Positions 1-5,730 of a stretch of DNA of 6,282 nt are shown in pieces. The notes under the pieces were generated by a model. The model made no database searches, had not been told where the DNA came from, and saw only the letters and a list, made by a program, of their open reading frames with translations. The DNA comes from Actinomycetota bacterium (GTDB lineage: Bacteria > Actinomycetota > Actinomycetes > Streptosporangiales > Streptosporangiaceae): assembly GCA_003168295.1 (NCBI GenBank), contig PMST01000454.1, positions 1 through 6,282 of the forward strand. The letters run 5' to 3'. Position numbers and translations under genes: made by a program. How positions within the stretch are numbered: the first letter of the stretch is position 1; every line of letters starts with the position of its first letter.

Positions 1-16
1 CAGCGGCATGACCGGA

Positions 17-32
17 CGTCTCCGCAGAGACG
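17..32. repeat. short inverted repeat (CGTCTC-CGCA-GAGACG)
   Basis: Perfect 6-bp arms around a 4-nt loop near the left edge. No T-run follows on either strand, so it is not a convincing intrinsic terminator. It could be a small hairpin in a transcript or chance. The gene it belongs to would lie outside the window. Confidence 0.25.
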
Positions 33-86
33 CGGAAAGACGGCCCGCCCTGTTCGCGGCAAATGAGCATGTTCGACCAAGCGCCG

Positions 87-107
87 TGCGCTAGTGGCTC
101 TAGCGCA
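87..107. promoter_or_regulatory. operator-like palindrome upstream of the cupin gene
   Basis: Perfect 8-bp arms TGCGCTAG and CTAGCGCA are separated by TGGCT, giving a 21-bp dyad centred at 97. It contains two CTAG tetramers, which are usually scarce in bacterial genomes. It ends 34 bp before the GTG at 142 and 58 bp before the ATG at 166, a position suited to an operator. The dyad resembles sites bound by dimeric TetR- or GntR-type repressors, but no regulator gene lies in the window. It could also control a leftward gene beyond the left edge. It has no T-tract, so a terminator is less likely. Confidence 0.4.
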
Positions 108-141
108 ACTGACCTGAGAATCGGAAGACTGGGCAGTTACA

Positions 142-438
142 GTGCTGGGAAAGCGGTGGGTGGTGATGTCCGGTTTTGTGCTGGGACCCCATGAGGGTGC
201 CGCCTATGGGTTCCACGGAAGCATCGTCGTAATCAAAGCGTCAGGTGAGCACACGCTCGGCCAGCTCGCCGTGATGGAATCAACGTATCCGCCGGGCAGC
301 TTTGTATTCGTGCCACGCGATCGCCCGCATGGCTTCACCGTGACAAGCGCCGGGCCCGCTAAGGCGCTCGTGGTCACCGGGCCACCGCAGCTCGATCGCC
401 AGATCGCGGCACGTGGAGAGCCTGCCACAGGCGCGTAG
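142..438 (+). CDS. cupin-domain protein with its central barrel segment missing (probable gene remnant)
   Basis: Intact cupins of this type are about 150-170 residues and hold a metal in a beta-barrel through two motifs; this product has 98. The N-terminal part is recognisable (SGFVLGPHEGAAYGF near 10-24, then VVIKASGEHT and LAVMESTYPPG to residue 52). At residue 53 it jumps to SFVFVPRDRPHGF, the start of cupin motif 2, with His63 kept. The stretch that normally lies between, with motif 1 (HxH...E) and the central strands, is absent. The tail also stops early, soon after RGEPA. The reading frame is open across the junction. The start is uncertain: GTG at 142, or ATG at 166 (residue 9), which fits the family N-terminus better; neither has a strong ribosome-binding site. 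Without motif 1, metal binding is doubtful, so it is probably a non-functional relic. An unusually small cupin is the alternative. Confidence 0.65.
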   Translation: MLGKRWVVMSGFVLGPHEGAAYGFHGSIVVIKASGEHTLGQLAVMESTYPPGSFVFVPRDRPHGFTVTSAGPAKALVVTGPPQLDRQIAARGEPATGA

Positions 439-462
439 ATCATCCGGGCTCATTCGGGCTCT

Positions 463-477
463 CGCCCTATGCGGCAG
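463..477 (+). repeat. 15-bp direct repeat, left copy
   Basis: CGCCCTATGCGGCAG occurs here and again, identically, at 1001-1015, on either side of the PPOX oxidoreductase gene. This copy lies in the 118-bp spacer between the convergent cupin and PPOX genes. That spacer also contains a near-perfect 10-bp tandem (CATCCGGGCT, CATTCGGGCT at 441-460) and no clear terminator. Confidence 0.45.
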
Positions 478-556
478 ACGCGAGTATTCGTCGTAGCCGT
501 CTTCAGGTACCCCAGGCTCAGCCGGAACTGTGGCGCTGCGTCCGGCCCCGGCCATC

Positions 557-973
557 CTAGGTGATGGTTGCTGGCGGTTCCAGCCTGTACTGCTGGGTGG
601 TCCAGCCCCTTCTCCGGTGATACCAGGGGATAAGCCGTCCATGCAGGATCGGGTGCTTGGCGGCGAGCATGCGCGCGGCTGCTTCCGATGCCTCGCCGTC
701 GAGCAGGTGCGCCTGCGCCCGGATCGGCGAACCGAGCGAGCGCCCCCGGAAAGTGGAGGGCGCGATCTCCACCACCGGGGTATGGCGCAGCCGCTTTGCC
801 TTTCCCGTCACGTTCCAGGTCCGGAAGAACGCGGTGTCACCGTCGACCGCCACGTGTACCGGCGTGGACACCGCCTCGCCGTCTCGCCGGAATGTCGTCA
901 GCACTATGTATTTCGCGTCGGAGACAGGCGCGAAGTACCCCAGTGCCTTGGCCCTGGAAGGTTTCCTTGCCAT
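557..973 (-). CDS. PPOX-class F420/flavin-dependent oxidoreductase
   Basis: The 138-residue product is a single split-barrel domain of the pyridoxamine-phosphate-oxidase superfamily, close to the FDOR-B group that uses the deazaflavin F420 or a flavin. Family landmarks run in order: SDAKYIVLTTFRRDGEAVSTPV (18-39), VAVDGDTAFFRTW (41-53), the phosphate-binding TGKAKRLR (56-63), VVEIAPSTFRGR (67-78) and the C-terminal end GRLIPWYHRR (112-121). Length matches the family (about 130-150), so it looks intact and soluble. The ATG has a good ribosome-binding site (GAGGAG, 6-nt spacer). Members reduce enones and other small hydride acceptors or bind cofactor; the substrate here cannot be told. It converges on the cupin gene and diverges from vapBC, so it is probably transcribed alone. 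The family call is firm; F420 rather than FMN as cofactor is inferred. Confidence 0.88.
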   Translation of the reverse strand: MARKPSRAKALGYFAPVSDAKYIVLTTFRRDGEAVSTPVHVAVDGDTAFFRTWNVTGKAKRLRHTPVVEIAPSTFRGRSLGSPIRAQAHLLDGEASEAAARMLAAKHPILHGRLIPWYHRRRGWTTQQYRLEPPATIT

Positions 974-1000
974 GTGCAGCTCCTCGCTGGTGCCTTCAAC

Positions 1001-1015
1001 CGCCCTATGCGGCAG
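1001..1015 (+). repeat. 15-bp direct repeat, right copy
   Basis: Identical to 463-477. It lies 28 bp upstream of the PPOX start codon, in the divergent spacer between PPOX and vapB, so it could fall in the PPOX promoter region. It may be coincidence, a shared regulatory word, or a footprint of gene acquisition. Confidence 0.45.
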
Positions 1016-1198
1016 GCGGATGATCCCCTCGCGCCTGCGCGCCTAAGCCTGAAATACCTCTCAGACGACGTGGGCGTCCAGACTGTGACAGCGGCAGCCA
1101 GATCACGTCGATCGGCAAACTTGTGGTGAGCCATACGCTCGCCTGGCGGTAGACCGGATGTTGGCAACAGGCCGGAGTTCCCGCAGCATCAGCCGCGC

Positions 1199-1204
1199 TA
1201 TCAT
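1199..1204 (+). promoter_or_regulatory. candidate -10 box of the vapBC promoter
   Basis: TATCAT fits the actinobacterial TANNNT pattern and would start transcription near 1211, just before the Shine-Dalgarno sequence at 1213. No good -35 hexamer is visible at the usual distance. The overlapping GGGATATC (1205-1212) recurs at 1246-1253 inside vapB, a plausible layout for autoregulation by the antitoxin. Confidence 0.35.
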
Positions 1205-1212
1205 GGGATATC

Positions 1213-1219
1213 AAGGAGG
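1213..1219 (+). promoter_or_regulatory. strong ribosome-binding site fixing the vapB start
   Basis: AAGGAGG with a 7-nt spacer before the ATG at 1227. This near-consensus site selects 1227 over the upstream in-frame ATG at 1158, which would add 23 residues not typical of ribbon-helix-helix antitoxins. Confidence 0.8.
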
Positions 1220-1226
1220 CGGAAAG

Positions 1227-1448
1227 ATGACGGACATGCTAATCCGGGATATCCCCGATGAGGTCATCGCCGGCCTAGATGCGCACGCAGGACGGCTGGG
1301 CCTTTCGCGCAGCGAGTATGTACGCCGCCGGCTGGCCCAGGACGCGGCCCACACCGGCTCTGCGGTCAGTGTCCAGGACCTGACCCGCTTTGCCGAGACC
1401 TTCGCTGACCTCGCCGACGACGATGTCATGTCGCGGGCGTGGCGGTGA
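1227..1448 (+). CDS. vapB: VapB-family ribbon-helix-helix antitoxin
   Basis: The 73-residue protein is the antitoxin and likely autorepressor of the following PIN toxin. Its N-terminus forms the DNA-binding ribbon ([10 protein letters not shown], 4-13), followed by two helices, including [15 protein letters not shown] (24-38), the usual ribbon-helix-helix pattern. The acidic C-terminus ([12 protein letters not shown], near 56-67, ending MSRAWR) is the part that in such pairs wraps around the toxin. The start is set by the strong ribosome-binding site at 1213-1219. The stop codon overlaps the vapC start, so the two are translationally coupled. Expected action is to bind VapC and, as a complex, sit on the promoter; the paired GATATC words at 1207-1212 and 1248-1253 are candidate contacts. 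Family and role are well supported by sequence and context; the exact VapB subgroup is not assigned. Confidence 0.88.
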   Translation: MTDMLIRDIPDEVIAGLDAHAGRLGLSRSEYVRRRLAQDAAHTGSAVSVQDLTRFAETFADLADDDVMSRAWR

Positions 1449-1849
1449 GCCCCTGGCTGATCGATAAGTCAGCCCTGGTCCGCCTGCCCGCCAGCCCTGA
1501 TGCCGCTGAATGGGCAGGGCGAGTCGAGCGCGGGCTGGTGCGGATCGCCACTGTCACCCGCCTGGAAGTGGGCTACTCAGCCCGCTCCGGGCCCGAGTTG
1601 CGGGCCGGGCTTCGGCAGCCTCCCATGTCATCGATGCCAGCGGAATACCTGACGCCGGCCATCGAGGACCGGGCGGCGGAAATCCTGGCCCTGCTGGCCG
1701 ACCGTGGCCAGCACCGCGCTCCGTCCATCCCTGACCTGATCATCGCGGCAACCGCCGAGCTGGCGGGCCTCACGATCTTGCACCTTGACAAAGACTTCGA
1801 GGTAATCGCCGCAATCACTGGCCAAGCCCTGGAGCGGCTGAACACATAG
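1445..1849 (+). CDS. vapC: VapC-family PIN-domain ribonuclease toxin
   Basis: This PIN-domain toxin would be expected to cut RNA (tRNA or rRNA in studied VapCs) in a metal-dependent way when VapB is degraded. All acidic active-site positions are visible: Asp in [11 protein letters not shown], Glu in [11 protein letters not shown], Asp in [14 protein letters not shown], and Asp in [12 protein letters not shown]. Counted from the GTG at 1445 these are residues 7, 41, 97 and 115 of 134, with a second Asp at 117. Length fits the family, so the toxin looks intact. The start is GTG at 1445, giving a 4-base GTGA overlap with the vapB stop; GTG at 1439 would add two residues and is also possible. No strong ribosome-binding site is visible, consistent with coupled translation. 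Target RNA and VapC subtype cannot be judged from sequence. Confidence 0.88.
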   Translation: MSPWLIDKSALVRLPASPDAAEWAGRVERGLVRIATVTRLEVGYSARSGPELRAGLRQPPMSSMPAEYLTPAIEDRAAEILALLADRGQHRAPSIPDLIIAATAELAGLTILHLDKDFEVIAAITGQALERLNT

Positions 1850-1853
1850 CCGC

Positions 1854-1879
1854 AGCTGGCAGGAACATCAGGGCCAGCT
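1854..1879 (+). terminator. possible stem-loop after vapC
   Basis: AGCTGGC (1854-1860) and GCCAGCT (1873-1879) form a 7-bp stem with a 12-nt loop, starting 5 bp after the vapC stop. There is no U-run, so it is at best a non-canonical terminator or a 3'-end stabilising hairpin. Confidence 0.35.
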
Positions 1880-1932
1880 ACGGGCACTTCGTCATCGAGA
1901 GGACACTCGCGGTGCCGGCAACGGACTACCTG

Positions 1933-1950
1933 GCTGCATCTTCATGCAGC
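1933..1950 (-). terminator. hairpin directly downstream of the MMPL gene
   Basis: Perfect 7-bp arms GCTGCAT and ATGCAGC enclose a 4-nt loop. On the minus strand the hairpin begins 5 nt beyond the transporter's TGA. It lies between convergent genes and could serve both directions. There is no T-tract on either side, which is common for terminators in high-GC actinobacteria. Confidence 0.5.
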
Positions 1951-1954
1951 TGGC

Positions 1955-4069
1955 TCACGGCACGGCCGATGGTTGCTCCTCCAGCTGCTCGGACTCCTGG
2001 GCCGGCTGCCGGTAGAGCTTGCTCGGCCACCACACCCAGCGTCCCAGGTCCAGGTTGAGCGCGGTGACCAGGACGGACCGGACGACGATGGTGTCGAGCA
2101 GGACCCCGAACGCCACCGCGAAGCCGAGTTCGGCCAGGAAGGTGATCGGCAGCGTGGCCAGCGCGGCGAAGGTGCCGGCCAGCACCGCTCCTGCCGAGGT
2201 GATGACCCCGCCGGTCGCGGACAGCCCGGTCAGGGCACCGCGGCGCGGTCCGTGCCTGGCTGCCTCTTCCCGCACCCGGGTCATCAGGAAGATGTTGTAG
2301 TCGATGCCCAGGGCAACCAGGAAGACGAAGACGAACAGCGGGAATGAGTTGTCTGCGTTGCCGTAGTTGAACACGTGATTGAAGAACAGCGAGCTCACGC
2401 CCAGCGCGGCGGAGAACGACAGTACCACGGTGGCGATCAGCATGATCGGCGCGATGATCGCCCGCAGCAGCAGTCCCAGGATTACGAACACCAGCACCAG
2501 GATGATGGGGATAATCAGGTTCCGGTCGTGATCGGCGGCGCTGGCGATGTCGAGCGTCACCGCGGTGTTGCCGCCGACCATCGCCTGTGCACCGGGCACG
2601 GCGTGCACCGCGGCCCGGACCTTGTCGATCGTCCCGAACGCCGCCTGGCTGTCGGGCCCCGATGTGAGCGTGCCCTGAAGGAAGGCGTGCCCTTCCCTGA
2701 TCACCGGCTGGGTCACACTGGTGATCCCCGGCGTGGCCTTGAACGCCGCCTCCACCTGGGTCGCCTGCGCCACGTCGCTGACCACGACGACTGGCTGGCC
2801 GGCGCCGGCCGGGAAGTTCTGGCTGATCACGGCCTGGCCGACCACCGAGTCTGGGTGATGCCCGACGAAGGATTCGGCCGCGGTCAGCCCGCTGGCCTTC
2901 AGGCCGGTCAGGCCGAGTGCCAGTATTCCGAGGATCACCGCGGTGGTCACCCAGACCACCCGCGGCCGGGCGGCGATGCGCCGGCCCACCCGGGCCCAGA
3001 GACCCTGGGTGGTGGGCTCGGCCGTGCCGAATGCGGGCTTGACGGGCCAGAATATCCAACGCCCGAAGATCAGCAGCAGGGCCGGCAACAGCGTCATCAT
3101 GGAAACGAGCGCCACCCCGACGCCGATGGCGAGCACCGGTCCTAGGCTCTTGGTGGAGTTCAGCTCGGCGACCGACAACGTCAGCAGGCCGAGGATCACG
3201 GTGCCCGCGCTGGCGATGATGGCGGGGCCGGCCCGGCGCATGGCGAGCGCCATCGCCTCGTGCCGGTCCTCATGCCGGCGCAATTCCTCCCGGTACCGGG
3301 CCGTCAGCAGCAGCGCGTAGTCGGTCCCGGCGCCGAACACCAGCACGTAGAGAATGCCAGCACTCTGCGCATTGACGGTGAGCCCGGCGTGCGCTGCCAG
3401 GAGGTATATGAGTGCCTCGGCGCTAACCAGCGCGATACCCGCCGAGATCACCGGGAACAGCCACAGCACCGGGCTGCGGTAGGTGATGAGCAGCAGCACG
3501 ATCACCACGACCAGGGTGGCGAGCAGCAGGGTGCCGTCGATGCCCTTGAACGAGTTGGCCGAGTCCGCGGCGCTACCCAGCGGGCCGGCGATATGCGCGG
3601 ACAACCCGGCGGCATTCGCCAGTGCAACGTTGCGCAGGCTGGTCGCCGCGGCCGAGGCGCCGTTCCAGCCCTTCGAGCCCAGGTTGACCGGCACGATCGT
3701 CTCGATCGCCTTGCCGTCCTGGGCCACGACCGGCCCGGTGACCTGGCCCGGTACGACGCCGGTCACCTGCGCGAACCGCTTAGCGTCGGCGACCGCCTTC
3801 GCGCGATCCGCGCTGGTCAGGCCGGAGGGGCGGTCATAGATCACGACCGCTGTGAAGATGTTCGGGGACTGGAAGCGCGACTGCAGGTCGAGCACCTTGG
3901 TCGACTCGGCCTTGGCCGGGAGCCAGGACGACGAGTCGTTCTTCTCCGCCCCGGTGAGCTTGCCGGACAGCGGTCCGGCCACAGCCACGATGATCAGCCA
4001 GAAGACCACCACAGCCCATTTGGCCCGGCGCCCGCTGGCTACGGCGATGATCGTGCGGGCTCGGCTCAT
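1955..4069 (-). CDS. MMPL family (RND superfamily) membrane transporter
   Basis: The 704-residue protein has the MMPL layout. A first transmembrane helix (about 18-35) precedes an extracytoplasmic domain (about 36-178), then helices 2-6 (about 180-335). A cytoplasmic linker and helix 7 (about 373-390) lead to a second extracytoplasmic domain (about 391-516) and helices 8-12 (about 518-669), with an acidic tail ending QLEEQPSAVP. The two proton-relay Asp-Tyr pairs stand in GTDYALLLTARYREEL (Asp250-Tyr251) and GIDYNIFLMTRVREE (Asp590-Tyr591), matching the pairs known in MmpL3. Proton-driven export is therefore expected; relatives move lipids, pigments or drugs, and the cargo here is unknown. 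The start is ATG at 4069 with AGGGG 6 nt upstream; an upstream in-frame ATG at 4114 lacks support. No regulator, lipid synthase or adaptor gene adjoins it, so it appears monocistronic. Confidence 0.93.
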   Translation of the reverse strand: MSRARTIIAVASGRRAKWAVVVFWLIIVAVAGPLSGKLTGAEKNDSSSWLPAKAESTKVLDLQSRFQSPNIFTAVVIYDRPSGLTSADRAKAVADAKRFAQVTGVVPGQVTGPVVAQDGKAIETIVPVNLGSKGWNGASAAATSLRNVALANAAGLSAHIAGPLGSAADSANSFKGIDGTLLLATLVVVIVLLLITYRSPVLWLFPVISAGIALVSAEALIYLLAAHAGLTVNAQSAGILYVLVFGAGTDYALLLTARYREELRRHEDRHEAMALAMRRAGPAIIASAGTVILGLLTLSVAELNSTKSLGPVLAIGVGVALVSMMTLLPALLLIFGRWIFWPVKPAFGTAEPTTQGLWARVGRRIAARPRVVWVTTAVILGILALGLTGLKASGLTAAESFVGHHPDSVVGQAVISQNFPAGAGQPVVVVSDVAQATQVEAAFKATPGITSVTQPVIREGHAFLQGTLTSGPDSQAAFGTIDKVRAAVHAVPGAQAMVGGNTAVTLDIASAADHDRNLIIPIILVLVFVILGLLLRAIIAPIMLIATVVLSFSAALGVSSLFFNHVFNYGNADNSFPLFVFVFLVALGIDYNIFLMTRVREEAARHGPRRGALTGLSATGGVITSAGAVLAGTFAALATLPITFLAELGFAVAFGVLLDTIVVRSVLVTALNLDLGRWVWWPSKLYRQPAQESEQLEEQPSAVP

Positions 4070-4112
4070 AGTGATCCCCTGTTGAGTCGCTGGTCTGATG
4101 CCCCTTGGCTGC

Positions 4113-4142
4113 ACTCTCCGGCATGACCGGACCTGAAGTCAA
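4113..4142 (-). promoter_or_regulatory. candidate promoter of the MMPL gene
   Basis: On the minus strand TTGACT (4137-4142) is followed after 18 nt by GAGAGT (4113-4118), leaving a leader of roughly 35 nt before the ATG at 4069. The -35 is close to consensus; the -10 is weak (A at position 2 and T at position 6 only). No operator dyad overlaps it. Confidence 0.3.
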
Positions 4143-4367
4143 AACATTTCCTGAACGCTGGGCCTTACCCGGCCCGTGCTGCCGTGCGATTCCGGGCCTT
4201 GCGCAGCGCGCATCCTCCCGGGCAGCACCCGGCATCGCGGGATCCTCTGGGATGGCCTTCCACCGGCTAGGCAGGATTCGGGTGCTCGTAGCGGGTCCGA
4301 CTACCAGGCGCTCGATGAGCCCAACCTGCCTCATCGCGGCACAGGTCGACGGTACCGGGGCTGATGG

Positions 4368-4376
4368 TGACACAAT
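4368..4376 (+). promoter_or_regulatory. extended -10 promoter for a leaderless cold-shock gene
   Basis: TGA-CACAAT has the TGN extension plus a hexamer matching TATAAT at four positions. It ends 6 bp before the GTG at 4383, so transcription would begin at or next to the start codon. TCGACG (4346-4351) is a loose -35 with a 19-nt spacer. The same TGA is an in-frame stop that rules out any start further upstream. Confidence 0.5.
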
Positions 4377-4382
4377 TGGCCG

Positions 4383-4634
4383 GTGGCGAGGAAGCATCCG
4401 CCCCCGGAGCGCGGTGTGGCTGGCGTGGTCAGGCGTTTCGATGCCGATGAAGGCTGGGGCGTGATCGACGCGCCGGATGTGCCTGGTGATTGTTTTGTTC
4501 ACTTCGCGAATATCGAGATGAGCGGTTACCGGGAGCTCCGCGCGGGCCAGCAGGTGCGGTTCACGTACGAGGATCCCGGCTTCCTGCAGGATGGCTGCCG
4601 TTTCCGCGCCCTTCGAGTCTGGCCGGAGACCTGA
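4383..4634 (+). CDS. cold-shock-domain nucleic-acid-binding protein
   Basis: The 83-residue protein carries one cold-shock (OB-fold) domain spanning about residues 11-81 after a short basic N-terminus. GVAGVVRRFDADEGWGVIDA (11-30) holds the RNP1-like strand, with GWGVI replacing the usual GFGFI. CFVHFANIEM (37-46) holds RNP2, with Phe38, His40 and Phe41 kept. YRELRAGQQVRFTYEDPG (49-66) matches the third and fourth strands. Such proteins bind single-stranded RNA or DNA as chaperones or regulators. It differs from short CspA proteins in the FLQDG-RALRVWP end, a form I associate with actinobacteria. An in-frame TGA at 4368 leaves GTG at 4383 as the only workable start, and no ribosome-binding site precedes it, so translation is probably leaderless. 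Cold induction cannot be inferred. It is transcribed away from the transporter. Confidence 0.88.
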   Translation: MARKHPPPERGVAGVVRRFDADEGWGVIDAPDVPGDCFVHFANIEMSGYRELRAGQQVRFTYEDPGFLQDGCRFRALRVWPET

Positions 4635-4790
4635 CTACGCTCGGCCCTCACGCGGTATCCGGCATGAGAGCGCGCGGCGCCTACCCCCTCCCCCCGACGC
4701 GGCGAAGCGATCACCTCGATGCCATCACCGTCATCAACGGAGAATTCGGGCCCTGCCCGATTGAGAATCGGCAACGGCTGGATAAACGTC

Positions 4791-4846
4791 GCGCGGAAGG
4801 GAATGGACCGCCGCAGGCGGCCCGGCCAGCTCACGGCGGTATTCGC
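4791..4846 (-). repeat. diverged inverted repeat, left copy (encodes [10 protein letters not shown])
   Basis: Read on the minus strand, this stretch aligns by hand to 5776-5834 on the plus strand with about 47 identities over 56 aligned positions and three single-base gaps. Both copies read [10 protein letters not shown] in the same frame; the gaps (1+2) restore the frame, so both then reach FRA. It lies in the 248-bp spacer between the convergent cold-shock and epimerase genes and appears to be a piece of the same gene tail found intact to the right. Beyond about 4790 similarity fades. No start, stop or ribosome-binding site suggests that it is expressed. Confidence 0.6.
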
Positions 4847-4882
4847 CCGGTTAACGAGGAAGGCATGCCGGGGCACCGGAGG

Positions 4883-5665
4883 TCACGATGGCCCGGACGG
4901 GGTGAGCCGGCTGCGGGCGAGCTGGCCTAACGGGCCATAAGGCAAGGTGATTGGCGGGGGCGTGAATCGGGGGTGCCAGGCGAGGAGGTCGCGGGCCTTG
5001 GCGGTGCTCCAGCGGCCGGCTAGCTCGTCGGCCGAGATGGTGAAGGCTTGCAGGCCGTCGCGGTAACTAAGGGCCGCGGCGATGGCCGCAGCCACGTCGG
5101 TCGCGGCGGTGGCGCAGGCCGGGACGCTGCCCGGACCCGCAGGACGGGCCGGCGGCGTGACCCGGCCCCAGGCGGGCCACAGGTGATCCGGGGTCGGCCA
5201 GGCCAGCCGGAGGATGTTGACTGACAGGCCGAACTCGGCGACGGCGGCGCGGCACACCTCCTCTCCCAGGCGCTTGGTCAGCCCGTACACGTCGGTTGCG
5301 TCGGGAACGGCGGACTCGTCGAGCCGCCGGGAGACGGGATCGGCGTAGACCGACAGGCTGCTCAGGTACACGGCGTGCGGCACGCCCGCGCGATAAGCGG
5401 CCGACAGGACCTGATGCACGGACGTGACGCTGGCGCCGAACGCCGCGGCGGCGTCGCCGCCGGCCGCCATCGCGCCGTGGATCACCGCATCCACGCCCGC
5501 CAGGGCGGCCAGCACCGCCGCGTGGCCGGTCGCGTCGCCGCGCACGTACTCGTCCCCGCCGGCCGGAGCCCGCAGGTCGAGCACCCGCACCGCGAACCGC
5601 TGGCGGAGCAGCGGCAGGGCCAGCCTGCCCACGTACCCGGACCCGCCCACGTACAGCACGCGCAT
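4883..5665 (-). CDS. NAD-dependent epimerase/dehydratase family protein (extended SDR)
   Basis: The 260-residue protein opens with the Rossmann fold: VLYVGGSGYVGR (3-14) has the GxxGxxG dinucleotide motif, and VRVLDLR ends in Asp30, which favours NAD over NADP. D44 in VRGDATG is the usual adenine-side contact. The active site is conserved: SSLSVYAD (102-109) provides the Ser, and YGLTK (127-131) is the YxxxK catalytic pair. VNILRLAWPTPD (149-160) starts the short substrate region. The C-terminal WSTAKARDLLAWHPRF (219-234) is typical of nucleotide-sugar-epimerase-like extended SDRs. At 260 residues it is slightly short, but all core motifs are present. ATG at 5665 has GGAAGAG upstream at good spacing. 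The substrate may be a nucleotide sugar, but nothing nearby fixes a pathway. The gene is flanked by diverged inverted repeats. Confidence 0.9.
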   Translation of the reverse strand: MRVLYVGGSGYVGRLALPLLRQRFAVRVLDLRAPAGGDEYVRGDATGHAAVLAALAGVDAVIHGAMAAGGDAAAAFGASVTSVHQVLSAAYRAGVPHAVYLSSLSVYADPVSRRLDESAVPDATDVYGLTKRLGEEVCRAAVAEFGLSVNILRLAWPTPDHLWPAWGRVTPPARPAGPGSVPACATAATDVAAAIAAALSYRDGLQAFTISADELAGRWSTAKARDLLAWHPRFTPPPITLPYGPLGQLARSRLTPSGPS

Positions 5666-5730
5666 GATGGGCTCTTCCTACCCGCCGCGGGCCTCGGTGT
5701 CACCGGGCTGGTGACCCGCAGAGCAGGTAA

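Larger units (their letters stand above)
4070..4382. other. 313-bp divergent spacer between the MMPL and cold-shock genes
   Basis: No convincing coding sequence is seen: the open frames across it have no recognisable motif. It should hold both outward promoters. Candidates are listed separately: a TTGACT-led promoter for the transporter and an extended -10 for the cold-shock gene. A small dyad, CCGGG-CAGCA-CCCGG at 4218-4232, is the only other structure noted, and it has no evident role. Confidence 0.5.

Noticed and set aside
1..70. Possible leftward gene starting with ATG at 70 (MLICREQGGPSFRV...) and open to the window edge
   Set aside because: Only 23 codons are visible, there is no ribosome-binding site or family motif, and an open frame of that length is common in high-GC DNA.
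530..1129. Plus-strand open frame of 199 codons over the PPOX gene
   Set aside because: It is antisense to a clear PPOX-family gene that has a good ribosome-binding site; the translation has no family features.
1926..3059. Long minus-strand open frame (377 codons) overlapping the transporter
   Set aside because: It is an alternate frame of the MMPL gene, rich in Arg/Gly/Pro/Ala with no domain signature; the other minus-strand frame has 12 membrane helices and both Asp-Tyr pairs.
2375..4126. Long plus-strand open frames antisense to the transporter (2375-3145 and 3260-4126)
   Set aside because: They have the Arg/His/Asp/Gln-rich composition typical of antisense shadows in high-GC genes and no ribosome-binding site or recognisable motif.
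4290..4330. Possible tRNA-like T-arm around GGGTCCGACTACC
   Set aside because: The bases flanking the loop do not pair, and no acceptor or anticodon arm can be built around it.
3834..4502. Minus-strand open frame of 222 codons upstream of the transporter
   Set aside because: It spans the divergent spacer and overlaps both the transporter and the cold-shock gene in other frames, with no recognisable domain.
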